DNA of 6,322 bases from Aquificaceae bacterium (GCA_015492115.1 WGFS01000152.1:1-6322); one strand, 5' to 3'; positions 1 to 5,872 are shown, numbered from the stretch's first letter. Program-made: numbers and translations. The notes: generated from the letters alone by a model not told the origin.

Positions 1-860
1 ATCTCCCACTTGACACCGAGCCCCTTACAGCTGGGACATGCCCCGTAGGGTGAGTTGAAGGAGAAGAGCCTCGGAGAGAGCTCCGGTATGGTGAAACCGT
101 GGTCCGGGCAGACAAGCTTCTCGCTGAAAAGCTCCTCCCTTCCGCTCTCCACATCCTCTATCTTCACAAGACCCGTCGCGAGCTCAAGAGCCTTCTCAAG
201 GTCTGTCAGGAGGCGAGAGCGTTCCTCCTCGTCAAGGGTGAGCCTGTCTATGACTATGTCTATGTCGTGCTTCTTGTTCTTCTCTAAGGGCGGAACCTCT
301 ATCACCCTCCTCAGCTCCCCGTCAACCTTTATCCGGGAGTAGCCCATCCTGTCAATGTCCCTCATGAGATCCCTGAACTCACCCTTCCTACCCCTCACCA
401 CGGGGGCGAGAACCATCACCCTCTTTCCCTGGTACTTCTCAAAGACCTTGTCAAGTATCTCGTGGGCTGATAGACCCTCAAGCAGACGTCCACACATCGG
501 GCAGTGGGGCTTCCCTATGTTAGCCCACAGGACTCTCATGTAGTCGTATATCTCCGTTACCGTTCCCACCGTTGAGCGTGGGTTCTTTGATGTGGTCTTC
601 TGGTCTATGGCTATGGCAGGTGAAAGTCCTTCTATGAGGTCAACCTCTGGCTTTTCCATGACACCGAGGAACTGGCGTGCGTAGGAGGACAGGGACTCAA
701 CATATCTCCTCTGTCCTTCCGCATAGATCGTGTCAAAGGCGAGGGAGGACTTGCCGGATCCGGAGGGTCCGGTTATAACCACGAACCTGTTCTTTGGTAT
801 CTCAAGGTCTATGTTCTTGAGGTTGTGCTGACGCGCCCCCTTGATGACTATCCTGTCCAT
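1..860 (-). CDS. uvrA: UvrA, excinuclease ABC subunit A (5' part, C-terminus beyond window)
   Basis: This is the damage-recognition ATPase of nucleotide excision repair, which dimerises and loads UvrB at lesions. 286 complete codons are visible and the protein continues beyond base 1. Seen: MDRIVIKGARQHNLKNIDLE at the N-terminus, Walker A GPSGSGKSS (residues 31-39), the conserved EGQRRYVESLSSYARQF block (48-64), the STVGT block (96-100), and a zinc module at 251-278. The module is C251-x2-H254 ... C275-x2-C278 around PRLFSFNSPYGACPSC. The family often has Cys at the position of H254; CPxHG variants are also known, so I read this as a working CHCC site. The ATG at 860 matches the N-terminus of known UvrA proteins. 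No Shine-Dalgarno sits at normal distance (a GGGA lies about 17 nt upstream). The gene starts 7 bp after the GAF-GGDEF stop codon and is probably the last visible gene of the operon, although uvrA elsewhere commonly has its own promoter. Confidence 0.97.
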   Translation of the reverse strand, partial: MDRIVIKGARQHNLKNIDLEIPKNRFVVITGPSGSGKSSLAFDTIYAEGQRRYVESLSSYARQFLGVMEKPEVDLIEGLSPAIAIDQKTTSKNPRSTVGTVTEIYDYMRVLWANIGKPHCPMCGRLLEGLSAHEILDKVFEKYQGKRVMVLAPVVRGRKGEFRDLMRDIDRMGYSRIKVDGELRRVIEVPPLEKNKKHDIDIVIDRLTLDEEERSRLLTDLEKALELATGLVKIEDVESGREELFSEKLVCPDHGFTIPELSPRLFSFNSPYGACPSCKGLGVKWE

Positions 861-867
861 AATTTTT

Positions 868-1884
868 TCAATTTATTCCCTGATGAGAGAATACGACAGT
901 CCTGTTCTTACCCTCCCTCTTTGCTGTGTACAGCGCCTTGTCAGCTTTGTAGAGGAGGTTGTCAAGGTCACAGTCCTCCGGCTCACAGGAAGCCACACCC
1001 GCGCTCACGGTGAGCTTGAAGACCTCATCCCCTTCCCTGAACACGACCTTAGAGAAACCCTCCCTTATCCTCTCTGCGACCTTTACCGCCTCTTCAAGGC
1101 TCGTGTGGGGTAGCAGAACTATAAACTCCTCCCCTCCGTACCTGACCGGCATGTCCGTCTTCCTTATGCTCCTCTTTACGATCCCTGCAAACTTCACCAG
1201 GACTTCATCCCCCTTCTGGTGTCCGAATCTGTCGTTAACGTGCTTGAAGTCATCAAGGTCAAGCATTATGAGTGATAGGGGATAGCCGTACCTTCTCGCC
1301 CTTTCAAGCTCTCTCTTTCCCTCCTCCTCAAAGTAAAACCTGTTGTACAGACCCGTGAGATGGTCCTTTATAGCCCTCTCCATGAGCTTCTTCTTCTCTA
1401 TCTCTTCTCTGACTATGAATGAGAAGATGAAGGCGAGGCTCCTGAGTATCTTCCCGTCCTCCTCCGTGAAGGGTTTACCGCTCCTCAGCCTTCCCACAGA
1501 GAGGCTTCCAAAGGGTTCCCTGTCACCGAGTATTGCCACGAGCTTTGCCCTCAGACCTATCCTCTTCCACTCTTCCACAGCCCTCTCGTAGCTCTGGTAG
1601 TTGTTCACTATGATGTAACCTTTCTTAATCGCTTCTCCGAAGGCACTTCTCCACACAGGGACTCTGAACTTTTCAGGGTCGTACTCCTCATTTCCAGCTA
1701 TGGAGCTTGAAACTTTCGTGTAGTAAACGTACCCATCCTTTATCTCACCTATCGCAGCTCCGTCAGCTTCAAATAGCTCAGCCACGCTGTCAAGTATTCC
1801 TCTCCAGTTATCCCTCTCGTACTCGGCGTTGGCCACCCTCTCTATTATGTTAAGGAGCTTCTCTACCTTCTCCTCACACTCCAT
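868..1884 (-). CDS. GAF-GGDEF diguanylate cyclase, cytoplasmic
   Basis: This 338-aa protein probably makes cyclic di-GMP from two GTP. Residues about 15-160 look like a GAF sensory domain with no transmembrane segment: NWRGILDSVAELFEADGAAIGEI at 26-48 and a GSLSVGRL strand at 126-133. The domain is followed by a short helical linker (157-172). The GGDEF domain spans about 172-332, with DHLTGLYNR (174-182), a metal-binding LDLDDFKHVND (208-218), the active-site signature GGEEF (250-254), and an RKTD product-inhibition I-site (241-244) exactly five residues upstream. It therefore looks catalytically competent and feedback inhibited. The ATG overlaps the preceding lipoprotein stop as TGATG. A strong GGAGG lies 7 nt upstream of the ATG (plus-strand 1892-1896), so translational coupling is likely. 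The GAF ligand cannot be told from sequence. The family call is firm; enzymatic activity is inferred. Confidence 0.93.
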   Translation of the reverse strand: MECEEKVEKLLNIIERVANAEYERDNWRGILDSVAELFEADGAAIGEIKDGYVYYTKVSSSIAGNEEYDPEKFRVPVWRSAFGEAIKKGYIIVNNYQSYERAVEEWKRIGLRAKLVAILGDREPFGSLSVGRLRSGKPFTEEDGKILRSLAFIFSFIVREEIEKKKLMERAIKDHLTGLYNRFYFEEEGKRELERARRYGYPLSLIMLDLDDFKHVNDRFGHQKGDEVLVKFAGIVKRSIRKTDMPVRYGGEEFIVLLPHTSLEEAVKVAERIREGFSKVVFREGDEVFKLTVSAGVASCEPEDCDLDNLLYKADKALYTAKREGKNRTVVFSHQGIN

Positions 1885-2333
1885 CAGGGAACCTCCGTAT
1901 CAATAACTATCCTCACATCCCTATCTCCAGCCTTCGCACTCGCACTCCCCACGAGATCTCCCTTCCGAGCCTCAGCCATGGGTGAACTACTCACCCTCGC
2001 GTTCACTATCAGCTCCCCCTCAATGAACCTGTCGGTTCTAATCTTGTTCTTTCCAGTTACCTTGAACCTGTAAGGGAATTCGGGGTTCTTCACTCTGAGG
2101 ACAGCTATGGGCTGGGGTTCTTTAAGGTTCTTCACTGAGATTATCAGGAAGTACTGTCCCTTGGGGAGCTTGTCCCTGAGCTTCTCATCTATGACCACAA
2201 CACCCTTAACGAACTGGTTTCTGTACCTCTCTAACTTCTTCTTTCCCTCCTCTCCCCTGTACTCCTTCGGCAGTTCCTGACAGGCTGAAAACAGAAGCGC
2301 CAAAAGTGTCAGGAGAGTTGCGAAGATCCTCAT
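1884..2333 (-). CDS. Predicted lipoprotein with CcmI/CycH-type C-terminal domain
   Basis: This 149-aa exported protein has no confident family name. The N-terminus MRIFATLLTLLALLFSAC is a signal peptide ending in a lipobox-like FSAC. Cys18 is the likely lipidated residue, although Phe at -3 is less usual than Leu. After a charged linker (20-42), residues about 43-146 resemble the Ig-like periplasmic C-terminal domain of the cytochrome c maturation protein CcmI/CycH. The shared pattern is a hydrophobic strand, PKGQYFLIIS (57-66), EPQPIAVLRVKN with the hallmark P-x-A-V-x-R (72-83), FPYRFKVT (86-93), ELIVNARVSSS (107-117), KGDLVGSA (124-131) and a closing VRIVID (140-145). No TPR region or other CcmI part is present, so this is a free-standing, membrane-anchored version. 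It overlaps rph by TGATG and has a strong AAGGAGG 10 nt upstream (2344-2350), inside the rph 3' end. The role is unknown; partner binding at the membrane is a guess from the domain. Confidence 0.85.
   Translation of the reverse strand: MRIFATLLTLLALLFSACQELPKEYRGEEGKKKLERYRNQFVKGVVVIDEKLRDKLPKGQYFLIISVKNLKEPQPIAVLRVKNPEFPYRFKVTGKNKIRTDRFIEGELIVNARVSSSPMAEARKGDLVGSASAKAGDRDVRIVIDTEVP
1892..1896 (-). promoter_or_regulatory. Shine-Dalgarno of the GAF-GGDEF gene
   Basis: GGAGG on the minus strand lies 7 nt before the ATG at 1884, inside the end of the lipoprotein gene. With the TGATG overlap it indicates coupled translation. Confidence 0.6.
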
Positions 2334-3100
2334 CAGAACCTCGCCTCCTTAACATCCTTTCTCTTCCAGTAGCCTATTGACCTGTTAACCTCGTAGAGGG
2401 CTCTCTGGAGCTCTATGAGCTCGGATATCCCTTTCAGTGCGAGGTCAAGTAGGTTGTCAAGCTCATCCCTTGAGAAGGTGAACTCCTCCCCCATCGCCTG
2501 TATCTCCGAGAACTTCCCCTCTCCAGTCCCTACAACGTTCATATCAACCTGAGCTGTGGAGTCCTCCTCAAAGTTGAGGTCAAGGAGAGGCTTCCCCCCA
2601 ACGATACCAACGCTAACCGCAGCGACAAAGTCCTTGACGGGAACACTCCCTATCACACCATCCTCATAGAGCTTTATCAGGGCGTCCGTAACCGCAACGA
2701 ACGCACCCGTTATGGAAGCAGTCCTCGTTCCCCCATCAGCCTGTATGACATCGCAGTCCACCCAGATCGTCCTCTCACCGAGCTTGGTTAAGTCAACCGC
2801 TGTCCTCATAGCCCTCCCTATCATCCTCTGTATCTCGTGGGTTCTTCCGCTTATCTTCCCCTGAACGGACTCCCTTATGTTCCTCGTGTGGGTCGCCCTC
2901 GGGAGCATGGAGTACTCGGCGGTTATCCATCCCTGTCCCCTTCCCTTGAGAAAAGGGGGAACGCTCTCTGTGACTGAGGCTGTACATATCACCCTCGTAT
3001 CCCCGAACTCTATAAGGCAGGAACCCTCAGGGTGACTCAGGAAATCCCTTATTATCCTCACAGGTCTAAGTTCGTCTTCTCTTCTGCCGTCTTTACGCAT
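2333..3100 (-). CDS. rph: Ribonuclease PH (phosphorolytic tRNA 3'-end exoribonuclease)
   Basis: RNase PH trims nucleotides after the CCA end of tRNA precursors, using phosphate and releasing nucleoside diphosphates, as a hexameric ring. The 255-aa product has the usual length and is co-linear with the family throughout. Seen: MRKDGRREDELRPV, GSCLIEFGDTRVICTA (26-41), the GWITAEYSMLPRAT block (57-70), SGRTHEIQRMIGRAMR with R86 (84-99), WVDCDVIQADGGTRTASITG with the phosphate-binding GTRTAS including R126 (113-132), and the acidic block LDLNFEEDSTAQVDMNVVGT (173-192) that carries the metal-binding aspartates. The ATG is supported by N-terminal agreement with bacterial homologs, though no Shine-Dalgarno precedes it (TAG-TCCCTC-ATG). 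The gene begins 6 bp after the stop codon of the membrane GGDEF gene, and its own stop overlaps the lipoprotein start. Cotranscription with two GGDEF genes is not a standard rph neighbourhood. Confidence 0.97.
   Translation of the reverse strand: MRKDGRREDELRPVRIIRDFLSHPEGSCLIEFGDTRVICTASVTESVPPFLKGRGQGWITAEYSMLPRATHTRNIRESVQGKISGRTHEIQRMIGRAMRTAVDLTKLGERTIWVDCDVIQADGGTRTASITGAFVAVTDALIKLYEDGVIGSVPVKDFVAAVSVGIVGGKPLLDLNFEEDSTAQVDMNVVGTGEGKFSEIQAMGEEFTFSRDELDNLLDLALKGISELIELQRALYEVNRSIGYWKRKDVKEARF
2344..2350 (-). promoter_or_regulatory. Shine-Dalgarno of the lipoprotein gene
   Basis: AAGGAGG on the minus strand lies 10 nt before the ATG, within the last rph codons. With the TGATG stop/start overlap it indicates translational coupling of the lipoprotein to rph. 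Confidence 0.6.
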
Positions 3101-3106
3101 GAGGGA

Positions 3107-4180
3107 CTATTTTAAATTAACACGCCCGGAAAAGTTCACAACTTTGTTCTTCCCACCCCTCTTTGCTTCGTAGAGGGCTTTGTCCGCCTTAAGGACAAGC
3201 CTTATCGCATCATCCTCGGGATACAGCTGTGCTACACCAAAGCTCGCTGTCACCGACACTCCGTCTTCAAACCCACAGAGCTCTATCTTTCTCCTCAGCT
3301 TCTCTGACGCTGAGATAGCGCTATCCAGAGGCGTGTTGGGTAGAAGGATTATGAACTCCTCACCTCCCCATCGGGCAATTATGTCAGATTCTCTGACATT
3401 CCTTGAAACCACACGTGCGATCTCCTTAAGCACCTTATCCCCAAAGAGGTGCCCGTAAGTGTCGTTTATATCCTTGAAGTTGTCTATGTCAAATATGACC
3501 AGAGAAAGCTCTTCTCCATAACGCTTAGCCCTCTCTACCTCCCTGTTCAAAAGTTCTTCAAAGGATATCCTGTTGAGAAGCCCCGTGAGGCTGTCCGTGC
3601 GGGCTATACTCTCCCATACCTCCCTGTACCTTTCAGACATCCAGGCGTAAAAGTAAAGTATCACGGTTATGAGTCCGTAGCTCAGGTATGCGTCAAAAAG
3701 GGACTCAACACCAAGCTTGCCCCCGATAGCTGTGAATATAAGGTGTACTCCAAGGTATCCTACAGACCAGTAGATTCCCCTCCTCCCTTTCAGAATGAAT
3801 GAGAGAGCTGGAAGAACGTTCAGCCATATGAGGCTTGACTTGTCCTCGGGTAATTCGTCAAATATTGCTACTATGAAGACAGTTCCAAAGAGGATTATCG
3901 CGAGGGTTGAGAGAGCCCCCACGTTTCTGTACCTCCTCGCGATGAAGGGAGTGGAAAGCAGAAGGACGCCGACCAGGAACTCAACAACCGCCACAGCGGT
4001 GTCCTCTTCCATGAAATCCGTAACCGCATAGAGAAAGGAGGCGAAGGAGCCTATGAAGGACAGAACCATAAGGAGAGTTATCTTCAGGAACACGGTCTTA
4101 TAGACCATGGGGTTGGACGAGTGCTCAGAGGGTGGTACGATGTCGGCTACAAAGCGCTTGAAACTTTCCTCTATCCCCAT
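3107..4180 (-). CDS. Membrane-bound GGDEF diguanylate cyclase (six predicted TM helices)
   Basis: This 357-aa protein has an N-terminal membrane sensor and a cytoplasmic cyclase. Hydrophobic segments lie at about residues 30-52, 62-80, 87-107, 115-131, 135-153 and 163-181. This compact six-helix array has only short loops, so any signal is probably sensed within or near the membrane. The GGDEF domain runs from about 190 to 350: ARTDSLTGLLNR (193-204), the metal-binding FDIDNFKDIND (230-240), YGH (242-244), the active-site GGEEF (272-276), an RESD inhibitory site (263-266) and the closing KADKALYEAKRGGKN (331-345). All hallmarks of an active, product-inhibited enzyme are present. The ATG at 4180 follows a minus-strand TATAAT by 18 bp and has no Shine-Dalgarno. 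This is the first gene of the operon that continues with rph. The N-terminal region does not match a sensor family I can name. Confidence 0.93.
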   Translation of the reverse strand: MGIEESFKRFVADIVPPSEHSSNPMVYKTVFLKITLLMVLSFIGSFASFLYAVTDFMEEDTAVAVVEFLVGVLLLSTPFIARRYRNVGALSTLAIILFGTVFIVAIFDELPEDKSSLIWLNVLPALSFILKGRRGIYWSVGYLGVHLIFTAIGGKLGVESLFDAYLSYGLITVILYFYAWMSERYREVWESIARTDSLTGLLNRISFEELLNREVERAKRYGEELSLVIFDIDNFKDINDTYGHLFGDKVLKEIARVVSRNVRESDIIARWGGEEFIILLPNTPLDSAISASEKLRRKIELCGFEDGVSVTASFGVAQLYPEDDAIRLVLKADKALYEAKRGGKNKVVNFSGRVNLK

Positions 4181-4187
4181 CTATACA
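4158..4187 (+). promoter_or_regulatory. Candidate sigma-70 promoter of the 86-aa gene
   Basis: TTGAAA (4158-4163) and TATACA (4182-4187) are separated by 18 bp on the plus strand, with a start expected near 4195, about 19 nt before the ATG at 4214. The -35 box lies inside the 5' end of the divergent GGDEF gene. An alternative -10, TATATT at 4201-4206, would give a leaderless mRNA starting at or next to the ATG. The sequence does not decide between them. Confidence 0.35.
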
Positions 4188-4198
4188 GTGTTTTAAAC

Positions 4199-4204
4199 AT
4201 TATA
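4199..4204 (-). promoter_or_regulatory. -10 box of the GGDEF-rph-uvrA operon promoter
   Basis: A perfect minus-strand TATAAT lies 18 bp upstream of the ATG of the membrane GGDEF gene. Transcription would start near 4192, giving a leader of about 11 nt with no Shine-Dalgarno. The matching -35 position (about 4222-4227) reads TTCTTC on the minus strand, which is a poor match. The -35 lies within the first codons of the divergent 86-aa gene, so the two genes share this short control region. Confidence 0.5.
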
Positions 4205-4213
4205 TTTATAAGT

Positions 4214-4474
4214 ATGGCGAAGAAGAAGGAAGAGCTTAAGGTTGAGAGTATGGAGGAGGAAGTTCAGGAACTCAAGAGAGATCTGCTGGGAATTTTTGAG
4301 AATCTCTTGCCTCCCAAGGAGGTCAGGGAGGAGGTGATAAGGAACGTCTATGCTATTGAGCTCTCCCTTCTGAAGATATTCAAAACTCTCCTTGACTACC
4401 AGGTTGAGAGCCTTGAGAAGAAGGTTGAGAAAAAGGGGAAGAAGAAAGCCCAGAGGATAAAGATAGAGGAGTAG
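4214..4474 (+). CDS. Small charged helical (coiled-coil-like) hypothetical protein
   Basis: I do not recognise this 86-aa protein. It is rich in Lys and Glu. An N-terminal charged helix (residues 1-32, with heptad-like spacing in MEEEVQELKRDLLGIFENLL at 13-32) is broken at PP (33-34). A second long amphipathic helix follows (35-74, VREEVIRNVYAIELSLLKIF within it), then a basic tail KKGKKKAQRIK (73-83). There is no signal peptide or membrane helix. I chose the ATG at 4214 because the 31 residues encoded upstream in the same frame are antisense to the divergent GGDEF start and lie outside the spacer, whereas MAKKKEEL starts just after the promoter-like AT-rich stretch. No Shine-Dalgarno is seen. 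The stop TAG abuts the stop of the opposing amrS with no spacer. A scaffold, phasin-like or nucleic-acid-associated role is possible from composition only. Confidence 0.75.
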   Translation: MAKKKEELKVESMEEEVQELKRDLLGIFENLLPPKEVREEVIRNVYAIELSLLKIFKTLLDYQVESLEKKVEKKGKKKAQRIKIEE

Positions 4475-5494
4475 TTAGAATCTACCCTTTATCTCGTACC
4501 CGCAGTTTCCACACCTTCCATCCTTTAGATCCACTCTCGTGATCATGTAGCCCTTCCTTCCTATCACCGTGTTTCCACACTGCGGGCAGAAGGTACTCTC
4601 GTGGTCGTTTCCGAAGACGTTTCCAACGAAGACGTACTCAAGCCCCGCTGACCTGCCTATTCTGTAAGCCTTCTCCAGTTCCTCAACGGGTGTGGGTGGG
4701 AGATCCGTAGCCCTGTGGTAGGGGAAGAACCTTGAGATATGCCAGGGAACCCATGGAGCGAGCTCACTCGCTATCCACTCAGCTATACCCTTCAACTGCT
4801 CCTCATCAAGGTACCTGGGAACTAAGAGGGTGGTCAGCTCAAGCCACTTTCCCCTTTCAAAGACGTACTTTATGGTTTCCAGGACGGGCTGAAGCCTCCC
4901 CTTGGAGTACTTCCTGTAGGACTCGTCGGAGAAGAATTTAAGGTCTATGCTGTAGGCGTCCATGTACCTGTCTATCTCCTCCAGGGGTTCTGGGTTTATG
5001 TAGCCCGCGGTAACCATTATGTTCTTTAACCCTTTCTCTTTCGCAAGCTTTGCGACATCTATCATGTACTCCGCAAAGATCGTCGGGTCTGAGTAGGAGT
5101 AAGATATGCTCTCGCATCCCTCCTCAATCGTCTTCTCAACTATAAGCTCCGGAGGAACGTTCGTCTCCTCGTAGAAGCTGTTTTCCATGACCTCACCCTT
5201 GGGAACCTGGGAAATTTCCCAGTTCTGGCACCCCTTACAGTGGAGGTTACACCCGGGGGTCGCTATGGTGAGCGTCCTGTGACCGGGATAGAAGTGAAAG
5301 AGGGGCTTCTTCTCAACGGGGTCTATTGCCGCAGATACAAGGGAGCCGTAGGTGTATGTGTAGAGCTTACCTCCGTGGTTGACCCTCACACCACAGGATC
5401 CCACCTGCCCATCCTTTAGCTCACAGTTTACGGGACAGAGATAGCATTCAACCTTCCCGTTTATGGGTCTCCAGAACTTAGCTATCGTCCTCAT
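4475..5494 (-). CDS. amrS: AmmeMemoRadiSam-type radical SAM enzyme
   Basis: This 339-aa protein belongs to the radical SAM family related to pyruvate formate-lyase activating enzymes, in the AmrS subgroup that usually occurs with AmrA and a Memo-like AmrB. Its substrate is not established to my knowledge. Seen: an N-terminal cysteine cluster C17-x2-C20-x3-C24 and C34 (CYLCPVNC ... GSCGVR) typical of the subgroup, the [4Fe-4S]/SAM motif CNLHCKGC (C82, C86, C89) followed by QNWEISQ, YSYSDPTIFAEYMID (132-146), DLKFFSDESYRKYSKG (184-199), and FFPYHRATDLPPTP (256-269). Two C-terminal CxxC pairs (C303/C306 and C328/C331) form a probable zinc ribbon or extra metal site. The length and both ends fit the family. 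The ATG at 5494 is the only good start after an upstream in-frame stop at 5513-5515. No Shine-Dalgarno lies at normal distance (a GAGG is 16 nt away). No amrA or amrB is in the window. Confidence 0.93.
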   Translation of the reverse strand: MRTIAKFWRPINGKVECYLCPVNCELKDGQVGSCGVRVNHGGKLYTYTYGSLVSAAIDPVEKKPLFHFYPGHRTLTIATPGCNLHCKGCQNWEISQVPKGEVMENSFYEETNVPPELIVEKTIEEGCESISYSYSDPTIFAEYMIDVAKLAKEKGLKNIMVTAGYINPEPLEEIDRYMDAYSIDLKFFSDESYRKYSKGRLQPVLETIKYVFERGKWLELTTLLVPRYLDEEQLKGIAEWIASELAPWVPWHISRFFPYHRATDLPPTPVEELEKAYRIGRSAGLEYVFVGNVFGNDHESTFCPQCGNTVIGRKGYMITRVDLKDGRCGNCGYEIKGRF

Positions 5495-5544
5495 TACTTT
5501 ACAATTTATGCCTCATAAAATTTGAGTCTATACTTATACGAAGG

Positions 5545-5573
5545 TTGCTGTGCCTAGGGTGGTTTACTACAAT
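5545..5573 (+). promoter_or_regulatory. Candidate promoter for the small membrane ORFs (and glyQ)
   Basis: TTGCTG (5545-5550) and TACAAT (5568-5573) are separated by an ideal 17 bp on the plus strand, with a start predicted near 5580. This lies in the otherwise gene-free 126 bp between amrS and the first small ORF (5495-5620). A second -10-like TATACT is at 5529-5534 without a good -35. The predicted start falls right before a GTG at 5581, which matters for the possible frameshifted reading of the first small ORF. Confidence 0.45.
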
Positions 5574-5620
5574 AAAAGTTGTGAAAGAAAAAACCTACGA
5601 AGAGTTTGGGGAAACACTTT

Positions 5621-5770
5621 ATGGCAATAGGTCTTGTATTCCTGACTGTCGGCCTCATAACACCTCTTTTCCGGAATAGGCTGGGACTCTACAATCTTGT
5701 GAGTATCATCCTGTGGCTTATCTTTCTTCTTATAGGCGTATACTTATTAGAGAGGGGTAAGTATGGATAG
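5621..5770 (+). CDS. Small two-helix membrane protein, 49 aa, hypothetical
   Basis: The ORF runs from an ATG at 5621 to TAG and encodes 49 residues. They form two hydrophobic segments, MAIGLVFLTVGLITPLF (1-17) and about LVSIILWLIFLLIGVYLL (26-43). These are joined by a polar turn FRNRLGLYN and followed by a basic tail ERGKYG, as in a small integral membrane hairpin. A GGGGA run (5608-5612) stands 8 nt before the ATG as a modest ribosome site. A TTG at 5606 in the same frame is an alternative start and would add five residues. The stop overlaps the next ORF's start by 8 nt. The product does not match a family I can name. The upstream +1-related frame (from GTG 5581) reads MKEKTYEEFGETLYG with Met at the GTG and would join smoothly to IGLVFLTVG after loss of one base, so the gene may be longer or frameshifted. 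Confidence 0.6.
   Translation: MAIGLVFLTVGLITPLFRNRLGLYNLVSIILWLIFLLIGVYLLERGKYG
5752..5757 (+). promoter_or_regulatory. Strong Shine-Dalgarno for the 34-aa ORF
   Basis: GAGGGG ends 5 nt before the ATG at 5763. It lies inside the last codons of the 49-aa ORF and is the best argument that the overlapping 34-aa ORF is really translated. Confidence 0.6.
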
Positions 5771-5867
5771 TTACACGCTGTACTTGTTGTTTGTAGGGGC
5801 TATAGTTACAGCAGTTGGTTTATTCTTTGTATGGAAAGCTTCTCACAAACCCTCTCCCAAAACCTGA
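5763..5867 (+). CDS. Tiny single-helix membrane protein, 34 aa, hypothetical
   Basis: The ORF encodes 34 residues: a short polar start MDSYT, one hydrophobic helix LYLLFVGAIVTAVGLFFVW (6-24) and a positively charged tail KASHKPSPKT. The layout is that of a single-span membrane peptide with the tail probably cytoplasmic (positive-inside rule). It resembles in general shape the tiny subunits or assembly peptides of respiratory complexes (for example CcoQ-like), but no oxidase gene is present and I make no such call. A strong Shine-Dalgarno precedes it, and it overlaps the 49-aa ORF by 8 nt, which argues for coupled translation and joint function. It ends 18 bp before the glyQ start. Confidence 0.6.
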   Translation: MDSYTLYLLFVGAIVTAVGLFFVWKASHKPSPKT

Positions 5868-5872
5868 CCGTC

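Noticed and set aside
99..108. UvrA zinc module with CxxH in place of CxxC as an unusual mutation
   Set aside because: CPxHG variants occur in other UvrA proteins as I recall, so it is family variation rather than a defect.
55..543. Plus-strand open frames opposite uvrA
   Set aside because: The minus strand carries an unbroken UvrA reading with Walker A and zinc module.
825..1591. Several plus-strand open frames opposite the GAF-GGDEF gene
   Set aside because: They are Ser/Leu/Arg-rich antisense products with no domain pattern, and the opposite strand is clearly coding.
2793..2987. Second minus-strand frame (64 codons) inside rph
   Set aside because: It is a frame-shifted shadow of a highly conserved rph region.
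3449..4031. Plus-strand open frames of 117 and 78 codons inside the membrane GGDEF gene
   Set aside because: They are antisense shadows. The minus-strand frame has full GGDEF motifs and six hydrophobic helices, while these products have no recognisable pattern.
4121..4213. 31-residue N-terminal extension of the 86-aa protein from the ATG at 4121
   Set aside because: It is antisense to the conserved start of the membrane GGDEF gene, crosses the AT-rich promoter region and has no ribosome site. MAKKKEEL at 4214 is a more natural start.
5508..5525. ATG at 5508 starting a plus-strand peptide between amrS and the small ORFs
   Set aside because: It stops after five codons, so it is not a credible gene.
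5551..5558. CCTAGG palindrome as an operator between the promoter elements
   Set aside because: A single six-base palindrome is expected by chance and no second copy was seen nearby.
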